Shown: positions 26,415 to 36,103, counted from the first letter of the stretch. The stretch is DNA of 49,212 nucleotides from DASZCR01 sp035942915 (GCA_035942915.1 DASZCR010000310.1:1-49212); one strand, 5' to 3'. The notes: generated by a model not told the origin, from the letters alone. A program made the numbers and translations.

Positions 26415-27575
26415 ATGATAACTGTCATGCACGTCGTTGACCTGCCGGGGCCCAACCACTGGCTCAACGGCGTCGCCGACCACTACGACCGCACACGCTT
26501 CCGGCATCTCGTCGTCTCGCTCGGTGCGCGCAACAAGATGCACGAGGCGCTCGAAGAACGCGGCGTACAGAGCTTCGCGCTCGATTCGCCGCCGCGCCCC
26601 GGAGTGCCGAAAGCCATCTGGAAACTGACGCGCCTGCTCCGGCGCGAGCGCGTCGATATCGTGCAGACGCACACCTTCTACCCGACGAAGGTCGGCCTGC
26701 TGGCCGCGCGCATGGCGCGCACGCCGCTGACCATCCTGACGCGACATCACGCCGACTTCACCACCCTCTTCAACAAACCGCTCTATCTCAAACTCGACCG
26801 CTGGCACGCCATGATGGCCGACCACGTCTGGTCGCCTTCGGAGTTCATCAAAGGCTGTCTGCTGCGCCACGAACGCATCCCCGAAGAGCGCATCACCATC
26901 CTGCCGCACGGCTTCGACTTCGAGTTGATGAAGCCGCGACTCGGCGCGGAGGAGCGACGTGCGCTGCGCGCGGAGGTCGGCGGCGACGACAAGTTTTTAA
27001 TCGGGACGGTGGCGCGCCTGAACGTCGAGAAGGGACACGAATATCTCTTCCGCGCCGTCCCAACAATCGTCGCGCGTCACCCGGAAGCGCGCTTCGTGAT
27101 TATCGGCGACGGGCCGCGTCGGCAGGAGTTGGAAGCGATGGTCGCCGCTCTCGGCATCGGCGAGTATGTCAAGTTTCTGGGCTGGCGTTGGGACGCTTGG
27201 AATCTCATCGAGTCGATGGATTTAATCGCGCATCCGAGTTTGCACGAGCCGTTCGGCATCGTCTTCGTCGAGAGCATGGCGTTGGAGCGCGCTGTGGTGA
27301 CGACGGGCGAGTCGGCCGCGCCGGAGATTATCGACGACGGCGAGACGGGCGTCATCGTCCCGCCGCGCAACCCCGAAGCCCTGAGCCGCGCCATTCTCGA
27401 CGTGATGGGAGACGCCGGGCGCGCGCATCGCATGGGGCGCGAGGCGCGTCTGCGCGCCATCGACCGCTTCAACTTCGGCAAGATGATGAAGGAGTACGAG
27501 CACTGCTACGTCGATTGGTTCGAGCGCAAGACCTCGAAGCGTTTCGCGGCGGGGCGCAGCCTGACGGCGAACTAG
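26415..27575 (+). CDS. Glycosyltransferase family 4
   Basis: This 386-residue GT-B enzyme has a GT4 N-terminal domain with QTHTFYPTKVGLLAARMA near 90 and a canonical C-terminal donor domain. The latter has GTVARLNVEKGHEYL near 195, IIGDGPRRQELE, and the full EX7E motif in HPSLHEPFGIVFVESMALE near 275-293. GAGGAG lies about 13 bases before the ATG. It is probably a retaining hexosyltransferase acting on lipid-linked intermediates; donor unknown. Confidence 0.9.
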   Translation: MITVMHVVDLPGPNHWLNGVADHYDRTRFRHLVVSLGARNKMHEALEERGVQSFALDSPPRPGVPKAIWKLTRLLRRERVDIVQTHTFYPTKVGLLAARMARTPLTILTRHHADFTTLFNKPLYLKLDRWHAMMADHVWSPSEFIKGCLLRHERIPEERITILPHGFDFELMKPRLGAEERRALRAEVGGDDKFLIGTVARLNVEKGHEYLFRAVPTIVARHPEARFVIIGDGPRRQELEAMVAALGIGEYVKFLGWRWDAWNLIESMDLIAHPSLHEPFGIVFVESMALERAVVTTGESAAPEIIDDGETGVIVPPRNPEALSRAILDVMGDAGRAHRMGREARLRAIDRFNFGKMMKEYEHCYVDWFERKTSKRFAAGRSLTAN

Positions 27576-27604
27576 GCGGCCTCTTTGGAAGATTCTTTTA
27601 GGAT

Positions 27605-28546
27605 ATGGACAGTCACATGCAGAACAGGGAAGTCGGGAAGAATCGCGCGTGTCCGGCCTGCGGTTCGGCGAAGGCCGAGGCGCGCGGCAAGAAGAACGAA
27701 TTTTTGATGCTCAGTTGCAAAAGCTGCCGCACGCTCTTCACGTCGGAACTGCCCGGCGCAGAGAACGAACAGGACTACGACGAATACTACACGCCGTCGA
27801 ACCTCACCGTGCCGGACTTCATCCATCAAAGGCTCGACGAGATAGTCGCGGGCTTTGCGCCCTACAGGCAGAACAATCGTCTGCTCGACGTGGGCTGCGG
27901 CGCAGGCTCGATGCTACAGGCGGCGGTGCGCGCCGGTTGGGCGGCGGAGGGGCTGGAAGTCTCTGCCCCCGCCGTCGAGCACCTGTGCCAACTCGGCTAC
28001 AACGTCCGCTGCTCCTTTCTCGAAGAGGCGCGCTACCCGGACAACCACTTCGACGTGGTGGCCGCCTGCGGCGTCCTCGAACACGTGCCGGACGTGTCGG
28101 ACTTCACGCGCGAGTGTGCGCGCGTGCTCCGTCCGGGCGGACTCTTTTACGCCACCACACCGAACGGTGCGGGCGGGTCGTCGCGCCTGCTCGGCGTCAA
28201 GTGGAGCACTGTCTCGCCGCCCGAACACCTGCATCTGTTCTCGGTCAGCGGGATGAAGACCTTTCTCGAAGGGCGCGGCTTTCGTCGTCCGAAGGTGCTG
28301 GCCGAAGGCATCAATCCGCTGGAAATCATCCACGTCTTTCGCGGCGCGAAACAGGCCAACGGCGCACAGGCCGCAGGCGGCGGCGGTAGCGGACAGGAAC
28401 AGGTCTTCGACCGCGTCGGCGCGGCCTACGCCTTGAATGCCAGTTTCACCAAGAGCCGCACGCGCCGCTTCGCCAAAGACTTAATCAACAGCTTCCTGCA
28501 CGTCAGCCGGATGGGCGACGAGTTGAAGATTTACGCCGAGAAGTGA
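27605..28546 (+). CDS. SAM-dependent methyltransferase with N-terminal zinc-ribbon
   Basis: This 313-residue protein starts with a zinc-ribbon-like pair, Cys16-xx-Cys19 and Cys38-xx-Cys41. A class I methyltransferase core follows, with LLDVGCGAGSM near 93-103 and the FDVVAACGVLEHVPD segment near 150. A TPNGAGG turn and PPEHLHLFS motif are typical of the Methyltransf_23-like group found in polysaccharide loci. It follows a GT4 gene by 29 bases. Substrate unknown; sugar O- or C-methylation is possible. Confidence 0.85.
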   Translation: MDSHMQNREVGKNRACPACGSAKAEARGKKNEFLMLSCKSCRTLFTSELPGAENEQDYDEYYTPSNLTVPDFIHQRLDEIVAGFAPYRQNNRLLDVGCGAGSMLQAAVRAGWAAEGLEVSAPAVEHLCQLGYNVRCSFLEEARYPDNHFDVVAACGVLEHVPDVSDFTRECARVLRPGGLFYATTPNGAGGSSRLLGVKWSTVSPPEHLHLFSVSGMKTFLEGRGFRRPKVLAEGINPLEIIHVFRGAKQANGAQAAGGGGSGQEQVFDRVGAAYALNASFTKSRTRRFAKDLINSFLHVSRMGDELKIYAEK

Positions 28547-28653
28547 GCGCGCGGTCGTCGCTGCTGCAACTGCGAAGGCGGCGTTCGCTTCCACTTGTCC
28601 CGCGATTCGCATCCCCGAACAGACCTGCCGACCTCCGTCTAAACGAAACTCGC

Positions 28654-29667
28654 ATGCAGAGAGAGACGACGAAGAAGAACCGGAAAATCTCGCTCGTCGT
28701 TCCGCTGCGCAACGAGGAGGAGACGCTGCCCACGCTCTTCGCGTCAATCGCGCGACAGACGCGCCAGCCCGACGAAATCGTCCTCGTCGATGGCGGCTCG
28801 ACCGACGGGACGACGGCTCTCATGCGTCGTCTCGCGGACAGGGACGCGCGCATCCGCATCGTCGAAGCAGGCGAGGCGACGCCGGGGCGCGGGCGCAACA
28901 TCGGCATCTCGACGGCCGCGCACGAGTGGGTTGCGCTCACGGACGCGGGGCTGACGCTCGAACCCGACTGGCTCGAAGAACTGGCGCGCGCAGCCTTCGC
29001 CGACCCCGACGTGGAGGTCGTCTACGGCAACTACGAGCCGGTCACCGACACGCTGTTTGCGCGTTGCGCGGCGCTCGCTTACCCGCCGCCGAAACAGGAG
29101 CGGGCGGGCGGGCGGATGCGCGGCCCTTCGACGGCCTCGATGATGCTCAGGCGCGAGGTCTGGCAAAGGCTCGGCGGCTTTCCAGACTTGCGCGCGGCCG
29201 AAGACCTGCTCTTCATGCAGAGAATCGAGCGCGCCGGTTGCCGCGTCGCATGGTCGCCGCGCGCGACCGTCTGGTGGCAGATGCAACCGGGCTTTCGACG
29301 CACCTTCCGCAAGTTTGTGCTCTACTCGAAGCACAACGTCTGGGCGGGGCTGCAAGCCGACTGGCACTACGGCGTGGCGCGGCAGTACGCGCTCTACGTG
29401 CCGTTCGTCCTGCTCGCGCTCGTGCATCGCTGGTGGTGGCTCGTGCCGGTCGTGCTCCTGTTTGCGGCGCGCGTCGCACGTGCCATCTGGCGGCGGAGGG
29501 AAGGGCGCGACCTGCTGTGGGCGCTTCATCCAGTGAGGTTCGCGGGCGTGGCGCTCGTCCTGTTGACGATTGACGCGGCGACCTTCGTCGGTTGGGCGCA
29601 AGCCCTCCGTGCGGCGCGTCCCGCGCGTGCCGACGGCACAAAGGTCGAAGGCGACTCACGACTCTGA
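28654..29667 (+). CDS. Glycosyltransferase family 2 with C-terminal membrane segments
   Basis: This 337-residue GT2 enzyme has a core beginning KISLVVPLRNEEETLPTL, then VDGGSTDGT, GRGRNIGIS and ALTDAGLT. The last third is hydrophobic, with about three membrane segments (around ALYVPFVLLALV, LVPVVLLFAARV and GVALVLLTIDAA), so it is membrane anchored. The start is uncertain: the ATG at 28654 fits the conserved core, while a GTG at 28543 overlaps the previous stop and would add 37 basic residues. Neither has a strong ribosome-binding site. Confidence 0.83.
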   Translation: MQRETTKKNRKISLVVPLRNEEETLPTLFASIARQTRQPDEIVLVDGGSTDGTTALMRRLADRDARIRIVEAGEATPGRGRNIGISTAAHEWVALTDAGLTLEPDWLEELARAAFADPDVEVVYGNYEPVTDTLFARCAALAYPPPKQERAGGRMRGPSTASMMLRREVWQRLGGFPDLRAAEDLLFMQRIERAGCRVAWSPRATVWWQMQPGFRRTFRKFVLYSKHNVWAGLQADWHYGVARQYALYVPFVLLALVHRWWWLVPVVLLFAARVARAIWRRREGRDLLWALHPVRFAGVALVLLTIDAATFVGWAQALRAARPARADGTKVEGDSRL

Positions 29668-29671
29668 CAGC

Positions 29672-30904
29672 ATGCAGACGAGCACACTCTATCTCTGCTA
29701 CTTCGGACTGCGCGAGCCGCTCGTGCAGACGCAGGTCTTGCCGTACCTGCGCGAACTCGCCGCCTCCGAGACGCGCGTCAGCCTGCTCACCTTCGAGCCT
29801 TCGCTCAGACAGAGTTGGACGCCGGAGCAGTTGCGGGAAGAGACGGCGCGATTGGCGAGCGACCGGATACGCTGGTCGCAACTCGAATATCACAAGCGGC
29901 CGTCCATCCCTGCGACCTTCTACGACGTGCTGGCCGGGGCGCGCTTCGCCGCACGCGAGGTCAGGCGCGGGCGCGTCTCCGTCTTGCACGCGCGCGCGCA
30001 CGTCCCGATGGCGATGGCGCTGGCGGCGCGTGCCGTCACGCGTTGCCGCACCATCTTCGACATTCGCGGTCTGATGGCCGACGAGTATGCGGACGCGGGC
30101 GTCTGGCCTGAAGGCTCGCTCCCGTTTCGTCTCGTCAAGCGACTCGAACACGCAGGCATCCGCCGCGCAGACCGTCTCGTCGTCCTCACGCGCCGGATGC
30201 GCGATTGGCTCGTCGCCGAAGGACATGCGCCCGCCGACAAGATTGAAGTCATCCCCTGCTGCGTCGATTTCTCGCGCTACGCTCCGCGCGGGGAAGCGGG
30301 CAGCGCGCGCACGTCGAGCGGCGGAGATGGCGAAGGACGCTTCGAGGTCGTCTATGCCGGTTCCGTCACGGGGCTTTATCTGCTCGAAGAGATGGGGCGC
30401 TTCTTTCGTGAGGTGCGCGCACGCGAGCCGCGAGCTTTCCTGCGCATCCTGACGAAGTCTCCGGCCGACGAAGCGGCGGCGGTGCTCAGACGCGCGGGCG
30501 TCGAGGCGGCTGACTTCTGGGTCGGCGGAGTGCCTGCAAAGGAAGTCCCCGCCTATCTGGCAGGCGCGCGGCTCGGCCTCTCTTTCCGCAAGCCGACCTT
30601 CTCGCAGATAGCCGCCTCACCGACGAAGATTCCCGAATACCTCGCCGCCGGTCTGCCCGTCGTCAGCAACACGGGGATAGGAGACACGGACGAGTTAATT
30701 GAGAGCGAGCGCGTCGGCGTCCTCGTCAGAGAGTTCGACGCGGCGTCACTGGCGAAAGCGGCCGATGCGGCGCTCGCGCTGGCGCGCGACGCGTCGATGG
30801 CGGCGCGTTGCCTCGACGCCGCACGTCGTCACTTCGACCTCAGGACGGTCGGCGGTGTGCGTTATCGAAACGTCTACAGGCGACTCGAAGAGGCGGGCTG
30901 TTGA
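29672..30904 (+). CDS. Glycosyltransferase, GT4-like
   Basis: This 410-residue GT-B enzyme begins STLYLCYFGLREPLVQTQVL. HARAHVPMAMALAARAV and FDIRGLMADEYADAG follow near 105-140, and the donor domain around YAGSVTGLYLLEEM and KIPEYLAAGLPVV. The ATG at 29672 is used; a longer frame from 29570 overlaps the GT2 gene. It is the last gene of the long plus-strand train, and its final 31 bases overlap the end of the opposite-strand acyltransferase gene. Confidence 0.83.
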   Translation: MQTSTLYLCYFGLREPLVQTQVLPYLRELAASETRVSLLTFEPSLRQSWTPEQLREETARLASDRIRWSQLEYHKRPSIPATFYDVLAGARFAAREVRRGRVSVLHARAHVPMAMALAARAVTRCRTIFDIRGLMADEYADAGVWPEGSLPFRLVKRLEHAGIRRADRLVVLTRRMRDWLVAEGHAPADKIEVIPCCVDFSRYAPRGEAGSARTSSGGDGEGRFEVVYAGSVTGLYLLEEMGRFFREVRAREPRAFLRILTKSPADEAAAVLRRAGVEAADFWVGGVPAKEVPAYLAGARLGLSFRKPTFSQIAASPTKIPEYLAAGLPVVSNTGIGDTDELIESERVGVLVREFDAASLAKAADAALALARDASMAARCLDAARRHFDLRTVGGVRYRNVYRRLEEAGC

Positions 30905-32295
30905 AGCAGCACGGCCGGCGCGGAAGCCTCGTCGCCGCCGCCGCTGCCTTCGGCTGAGGCTTCGGCCGGGCGCATGTCGATGGGCGGGCGTTTGGTGTTG
31001 GAAGGGAAGAACCTGTCTCTGAAGTGCAGGACGGGCTGCTCAATCAGCTTCGCCATCAGGATGCCGACGACGACGCTTGAGACGGTGTAGGCCGCCAGAC
31101 CCGCGAAGTATTCAAGCGGTCCCGGATTCGGTCTGATGAGCGGCTCGAAGACCCACGTCACGAGCGGGACGTGCCAGAGATAGATGGAATACGAATAGAG
31201 ACCGATGCGCGCCACGAACGAGAGCGTGCGCTTCGGTTGCGCGCCTTCCGCACGCGTGTAGAGCGAGAGCAGCAACAGGCCGCCGAAGAGGACGTAGAGC
31301 AGCGTGAAGCCGAAGACCTGAAAGAAGAGCGACTTCTCAATCTCGAAGGCAAAGAGCGACGCGCCCAACAGGAGGAGGACGACACCCATCGTCCTGCGCC
31401 TGCGTTCGATGAACCGCTTCAGCCGCTCGCCCTCGAAGTGGTGAAAGTAAGAGAGCAGCACGCCGAACATCAGAGAGTCCATGTGCAGGTGCGAAGGGAA
31501 CGAGTGGCTCTTGCTCTCCCAGGGCGTCAGTTCAAAGGCCGTCAACGCGCGCAGCGCGAGACACAGCAGGGCGACGAAGGCGAAGCTGTGCGGCAGCAGG
31601 CGAAAAGGGTTGCGTGCGCGCGGCTCCTGTGCCGAGCGGCGCGTCAGATAGCTCGCCAGAATCCCCCACGCGGCGAGCAGCCAGAAGGCCACTGCGCCCG
31701 CCGCGAGGCTGAAGAGGACTTTCTCCTGCGCGAGTCCCAAGCGACTGACGACGAGCGCGGGCAGCGCAATCGCGATTGAGATGAGGGCTATCAGGAGATA
31801 GCGTCGGCGATAGAGGCGCGGCAAGCCTCCCGTCAGAGAGGCCAGCAGGCAGAGCGCGAAGGGCAGCGTCAGGTAGAACTGCTCCTCGACGCCGAGCGAC
31901 CACGTATGCACCCAGAGGCCGGGACCGTAGTTCTGGAAAAAGACCAACTCGCAGAGGAAGCCTGCGCGCGAGAATGGACGGCCGAGCGTCCAGCCAATGA
32001 CGACCGTCGAGAACAGCAGAACGTAGAAGGCCGGATAGATTTTCAGCCCGCGCCGGACGAAGAACCGCTTCACGTCGATTTCGCCGCGCGACTTGAACTC
32101 GGTGAACAGCAGCCCCGCGATGAGAAAACCGCTGATGACGAAAAAGAGGTCAACTCCCATCCACCCGCGATGAAAGACCGGGGCCAAGACGCGTTCGGCT
32201 CCGAGCGGCAGACGCGGCATCGGCGGCCCGTAGTGATAGACGATGACGAGCAGGATGGCGGCGGCGCGGAACAGGTCGAGCTGCTTGATTCGCAT
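30874..32295 (-). CDS. Acyltransferase family 3 membrane protein (OafA-like)
   Basis: This 473-residue integral membrane protein probably transfers acetyl groups to surface sugars. It begins RIKQLDLFRAAAILLVIVYH, with the catalytic-type histidine at about residue 21, and contains GWMGVDLFFVISGFLI and HTWSLGVEEQFYLTLP, both hallmarks of the family. About ten membrane helices follow, and the C-terminal tail is polar. The ATG at 32295 fits the family start; upstream in-frame codons to 32415 are unconserved. It runs against its neighbours and converges on the glycosyltransferase at 29672 with a 31-base overlap. I see no clear promoter in the 164-base gap to rfbF. Confidence 0.9.
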   Translation of the reverse strand: MRIKQLDLFRAAAILLVIVYHYGPPMPRLPLGAERVLAPVFHRGWMGVDLFFVISGFLIAGLLFTEFKSRGEIDVKRFFVRRGLKIYPAFYVLLFSTVVIGWTLGRPFSRAGFLCELVFFQNYGPGLWVHTWSLGVEEQFYLTLPFALCLLASLTGGLPRLYRRRYLLIALISIAIALPALVVSRLGLAQEKVLFSLAAGAVAFWLLAAWGILASYLTRRSAQEPRARNPFRLLPHSFAFVALLCLALRALTAFELTPWESKSHSFPSHLHMDSLMFGVLLSYFHHFEGERLKRFIERRRRTMGVVLLLLGASLFAFEIEKSLFFQVFGFTLLYVLFGGLLLLSLYTRAEGAQPKRTLSFVARIGLYSYSIYLWHVPLVTWVFEPLIRPNPGPLEYFAGLAAYTVSSVVVGILMAKLIEQPVLHFRDRFFPSNTKRPPIDMRPAEASAEGSGGGDEASAPAVLLQQPASSSRL

Positions 32296-32459
32296 GAAGA
32301 AAATTCGATGAAGCGAGCGAATTAGGAAAGGCGGAAAGAGTTGCGTTACACTGTCGCGCCGGCCTCCGAAGGCTAGATAACACAAAGCCGCGACCGCGCG
32401 CAAACGCGGCCGCACGCGCGCGCCGCACCCGTATCACACTGAAGACCGAAGGACAGAAG

Positions 32460-33230
32460 ATGAAAGCCGTAATCTTAGCCGGCGGCCTCGGCAGTCGCCT
32501 GAGCGAAGAGACCAGCACGAAGCCGAAGCCGATGGTCGAAATCGGAGGACGCCCCATCCTCTGGCACATCATGAAAATCTATTCCGCCAACGGCATCCAC
32601 GACTTCGTCATCTGCTGCGGCTACAAGGGCTACATCATCAAGGAATACTTCGCCAACTACTTCCTGCACATGTCGGACGTGACCTTCGACCTGACGCAGA
32701 ACCGGATGCGCGTCCATCAGAACTACGCCGAACCCTGGCATGTCACGCTCGTCGATACGGGCGCGGAGACGATGACGGGCGGACGCCTGCGCCGCGTCCG
32801 CTCCTACCTCGAAGGCGAGGAAGCCTTCTGCTTCACCTACGGCGACGGCTTGGCCGACATCGACATCCGCGCGCTCATCGAGTTTCACCGCCGCGAGGGA
32901 ACGTATGCCACCGTCACGGCCGTCCAGCCGCCCGGACGCTTCGGCGCGCTCGTCGTCGAAGGCCACCGCGTCACAGACTTCAGCGAAAAGCCGACGGGCG
33001 ACTCGTGGATTAACGGCGGCTTCTTCGTGCTCTCGCCCAAAGTCTTCGACTACATCGAGGGCGACGAGACGGTCTGGGAGCGTGAACCAATGGAGCGCCT
33101 CGCACGAGACGGACAACTCTCGACCTACGTGCATCAGGGCTTCTGGCAGCCGATGGATACGCTGCGCGACAAGCAACAACTCGAAGAGGCGTGGGTCTCC
33201 GGTCGAGCGCCGTGGAAAATCTGGCAGTGA
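32460..33230 (+). CDS. rfbF: Glucose-1-phosphate cytidylyltransferase
   Basis: This 256-residue enzyme makes CDP-D-glucose from glucose 1-phosphate and CTP. It carries LAGGLGSRLSEETSTKPKPM at residues 6-25, directly followed by VEIGGRPILWHIMKIYS, the specific signature of RfbF. FTYGDGLADID (near 122-132) and the WINGGFFVLSP motif also match, and length is typical. AAGGA lies six bases before the ATG. It opens a five-gene cassette whose members overlap or nearly abut, so cotranscription is likely. Confidence 0.96.
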   Translation: MKAVILAGGLGSRLSEETSTKPKPMVEIGGRPILWHIMKIYSANGIHDFVICCGYKGYIIKEYFANYFLHMSDVTFDLTQNRMRVHQNYAEPWHVTLVDTGAETMTGGRLRRVRSYLEGEEAFCFTYGDGLADIDIRALIEFHRREGTYATVTAVQPPGRFGALVVEGHRVTDFSEKPTGDSWINGGFFVLSPKVFDYIEGDETVWEREPMERLARDGQLSTYVHQGFWQPMDTLRDKQQLEEAWVSGRAPWKIWQ

Positions 33231-34330
33231 ATCCGACCTTCTGGCGTGACAAAAAAGTTCTCCTGACCGGGCACACGGGCTTCAAGGGCGCGTGGCTCTC
33301 GCTCTGGCTGCAAAGCCTCGGCGCAGACCTGACGGGCTACTCGCTTGCGCCGCCTTCAGACCCCAGCCTGTTTGAACTGGCGCGCGTCGCCGACAGGATG
33401 GAGTCCGTCATGGGCGATGTGCGCGACCTCGAAACGCTCACGCGCCGCCTCGCCGAAAGCCGCGCCGAGATAGTGATTCACATGGCCGCACAGTCGCTCG
33501 TGCGCCGCTCCTACGAGAATCCGGTCGAGACTTACGAGACGAACGTGATGGGGACGGTCAACCTGCTCGAAGCCGTCCGCCGCGCCGGAAGCGTCCGCGC
33601 CGTCGTCATCGTCACGAGCGACAAGTGCTACGAGAACCGCGAGTGGGTCTGGGGCTACCGCGAAAGCGACCCGATGGGCGGACACGACCCCTACTCGAAC
33701 AGTAAGGGCTGCGCCGAACTCGTGACGGCCGCCTATCGCAAGTCGTTTTTTGAGACGGGCGAAGAGCGTGCGGCGGCGCGCATCGCCTCGGCCCGCGCCG
33801 GTAACGTCATCGGCGGCGGCGACTGGGCGGAAGACCGTCTGCTGCCGGACGTTTTTCGCGCGCTGCTCGAAGGTCGCGCCGTCGTCGTGCGCAACCCTGC
33901 GGCGACGCGCCCATGGCAGCACGTGCTTGAACCGCTCGGCGGATACCTGCTGCTGGCCGAGAGGCTCTACGGAGACGACGGCGCGCGTTATGCCGACGGC
34001 TGGAACTTCGGGCCGCGCGAGGAGGATGCGCGCCCCGTCGCGTGGGTCGTCGGTCGCGTCGGCGAAATGTGGAAAGCCGACGGCGCAGGCAGCGCGGACG
34101 AGAGCGTGTGGACGCGCGACGAGCGGGGCGGTCATCCGCACGAGGCGCGCTATCTCAAACTCGATTGCTCGAAGGCGCAGCAGGAGTTGGGCTGGCGTCC
34201 GCGTTGGACGCTCGACGAAGGCTTGCGCGCCAGCGTCGAGTGGTACAGGGCATACGGACGGGGCGCAGACGTGCGCGCCGTCGTGCTCAATCAAATCAGT
34301 TCTTACCAGAACATTTTACGAGAAGGGTAA
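33227..34330 (+). CDS. rfbG: CDP-glucose 4,6-dehydratase
   Basis: This 367-residue SDR enzyme forms CDP-4-keto-6-deoxy-D-glucose. It shows the family-specific GHTGFKGAWLSLWL at residues 15-28, the TSDKCYEN motif and HDPYSNSKG with catalytic Tyr/Lys. The start is taken as GTG at 33227, overlapping the rfbF stop (GTGA), giving VNPTFW, the usual RfbG beginning; a GTG at 33191 would add 12 residues inside rfbF. Ascarylose or 3,6-dideoxyhexose genes (DdhC-type) do not follow; a C-methyltransferase does. Confidence 0.95.
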   Translation: MNPTFWRDKKVLLTGHTGFKGAWLSLWLQSLGADLTGYSLAPPSDPSLFELARVADRMESVMGDVRDLETLTRRLAESRAEIVIHMAAQSLVRRSYENPVETYETNVMGTVNLLEAVRRAGSVRAVVIVTSDKCYENREWVWGYRESDPMGGHDPYSNSKGCAELVTAAYRKSFFETGEERAAARIASARAGNVIGGGDWAEDRLLPDVFRALLEGRAVVVRNPAATRPWQHVLEPLGGYLLLAERLYGDDGARYADGWNFGPREEDARPVAWVVGRVGEMWKADGAGSADESVWTRDERGGHPHEARYLKLDCSKAQQELGWRPRWTLDEGLRASVEWYRAYGRGADVRAVVLNQISSYQNILREG

Positions 34331-34340
34331 TACGCGGCCG

Positions 34341-35576
34341 ATGAGCCTTCGCCCGTGCCGTTTCTGCGGGGCGCAGTTGCGCCACACCTTCGTCGACCTC
34401 GGCGTCTCGCCGCTGTCGAACTCCTACCTGACCGCCGAGCAGTTGAACCGCATGGAGCCTTTCTATCCGCTCCACGCACGGCTCTGCGAACGCTGCTTCC
34501 TCGTCCAACTCGAAGAGTTCGAAAGCCCCTCGCACATCTTCGAGGACTACGCCTATTTCTCCTCCTACTCGGCGAGTTGGCTGGCGCACGCCAAGGACTA
34601 CTGTCAACTGATGACCGAGCGTTTCCGCATCGGCGCAGAGAGTCAGGTGGTCGAGATAGCGAGTAATGACGGTTATCTGCTGAAGAACTTCGTCGCTGAG
34701 GGTGTGCCGGTCTTGGGCGTCGAACCGGCGCGCAACGTCGCGCGCGTCGCCGAAGAACAGGGCGTGCCGACCATCATGGATTTCTTCGGCGTGAGGCTCG
34801 CGCGCGAGTTGGCCGCCGCAGGCAAGACGGCAGACTTGCTCCTCGGCAACAACGTTCTCGCACACGTGCCAGACCTCAACGACTTCGTCGCCGGTCTCAA
34901 AATTCTGCTCAAGCCGAGCGGCGTCGTGACGATGGAGTTTCCGCACCTGCTGCGGCTCGTCGAAGAAAATCAGTTCGACACCATCTACCACGAGCACTTC
35001 TCCTACTTCTCTTTCCTCACGGTCGAACAGGTCTTCGCGCATCACGGCCTGACGCTCTTCGACGTGGAAGAACTGGCGACGCACGGCGGGAGTCTGCGCA
35101 TCTACGCGCGGCACGCCGACTACGCGGGACACGAGACGGGAGCGCGCGTCGCAGACCTCAAGGCGCGCGAGCACGCGGCCGGGATGGCGCGCGTCGAAAC
35201 CTACACGGCCTTCGAGGAGCGCGTCCGCACGACGAAACGCTCGCTGCTCGACTTCCTCATCGGCGCGAAACGCGCGGGCAAACAGTTGGCAGGCTACGGC
35301 GCGCCCGCCAAAGGCAACACGCTGCTCAACTACTGCGGCATCCGCACAGACTTTCTCGACTACACCGTGGACGCCAGCCCGCACAAGCAGAATCACTACC
35401 TGCCGGGGACGCACATTCCCATCCATCATCCGGGCAAACTGCGCGAGACGCGCCCCGACTACGTGCTCATCCTGCCCTGGAATCTGCGCGACGAGATTAT
35501 CGGGCAGGCCGCCTTCATCCGCGAGTGGGGCGGACAGTTCGTCGTCCCGATTCCGCAGACTCACGTCATCCCATGA
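34341..35576 (+). CDS. Sugar C-methyltransferase (TylC3/NovU/EvaC family)
   Basis: This 411-residue SAM-dependent enzyme has the three-part layout of deoxysugar C-methyltransferases. There is an N-terminal zinc site (Cys6, Cys9, Cys49, Cys52), then a SAM core with VEIASNDGYLLKNF near 103-116 and the IYHEHFSYFS catalytic motif. A C-terminal domain with GAPAKGNTLLNYCG completes it. Characterised members methylate C3 of 4-keto-6-deoxy sugars. It lies ten bases after rfbG, so the substrate is probably CDP-4-keto-6-deoxyglucose. The ATG at 34341 is preferred; a longer frame from 33750 overlaps rfbG. Its stop overlaps the epimerase start by ATGA. Confidence 0.93.
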   Translation: MSLRPCRFCGAQLRHTFVDLGVSPLSNSYLTAEQLNRMEPFYPLHARLCERCFLVQLEEFESPSHIFEDYAYFSSYSASWLAHAKDYCQLMTERFRIGAESQVVEIASNDGYLLKNFVAEGVPVLGVEPARNVARVAEEQGVPTIMDFFGVRLARELAAAGKTADLLLGNNVLAHVPDLNDFVAGLKILLKPSGVVTMEFPHLLRLVEENQFDTIYHEHFSYFSFLTVEQVFAHHGLTLFDVEELATHGGSLRIYARHADYAGHETGARVADLKAREHAAGMARVETYTAFEERVRTTKRSLLDFLIGAKRAGKQLAGYGAPAKGNTLLNYCGIRTDFLDYTVDASPHKQNHYLPGTHIPIHHPGKLRETRPDYVLILPWNLRDEIIGQAAFIREWGGQFVVPIPQTHVIP

Positions 35577-36103
35577 AGTTCGAGGAGACGACACTGGCGG
35601 GCGCATACGTCGTCGAGATGGAGCGGCTCGCGGACGAGCGCGGATTCTTCGCGCGCACGTTCTGCCGCGACGAGTTTGCGGCGCGCGGACTCGATGCGCG
35701 CGTCGCACAGTGCAGCGCCTCCTTCAACCAGCGGCGCGGGACGCTGCGCGGCATGCACTATCAGGCTGCTCCCTACACGGAAGCCAAACTCGTCCGCTGC
35801 ACGATGGGCGCGATTTACGACGTGATAGTTGACCTGCGCACCGAGTCGCCGACCTTCAAGCGTTGGTTCGGCCTCGAACTGAGCGCCGCGAACCGACGCG
35901 CGCTCTACATCCCGGAAGGGCTTGCGCACGGCTTCCTCACGCTGGCGGACGAGTCTGAGGTCTTCTATCAGATTTCCGAGTTCTATCATCCCGAATGTTC
36001 GCGCGGCGTCCGTTGGGACGACGAGACTTTCGGCATCGAGTGGCCGTTTGAGCCGCGCGTCATCTCGGAGCGCGACCGCGCCTTTCCCGATTTCAAAGCA
36101 TGA
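35573..36103 (+). CDS. rfbC: NDP-4-keto-6-deoxysugar 3,5- (or 5-) epimerase, RmlC type
   Basis: This 176-residue cupin enzyme has all hallmarks of RmlC. These are RGTLRGMHYQ with the catalytic His, the following Lys in EAKLVRC, YDVIVDLR, YIPEGLAHGF and the late Tyr in VFYQISEFY. It is coupled by ATGA overlaps to the C-methyltransferase before it and the reductase after it. Context therefore points to epimerisation of a CDP-3-C-methyl-4-keto sugar toward an L configuration. It could also serve dTDP-rhamnose synthesis, because the other RmlC-like gene at 45037 is divergent. Confidence 0.93.
   Translation: MKFEETTLAGAYVVEMERLADERGFFARTFCRDEFAARGLDARVAQCSASFNQRRGTLRGMHYQAAPYTEAKLVRCTMGAIYDVIVDLRTESPTFKRWFGLELSAANRRALYIPEGLAHGFLTLADESEVFYQISEFYHPECSRGVRWDDETFGIEWPFEPRVISERDRAFPDFKA

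Noticed and set aside
34296..35708. Minus-strand open frame of 470 codons
   Set aside because: Antisense shadow of the C-methyltransferase gene, which has clear catalytic motifs on the plus strand.
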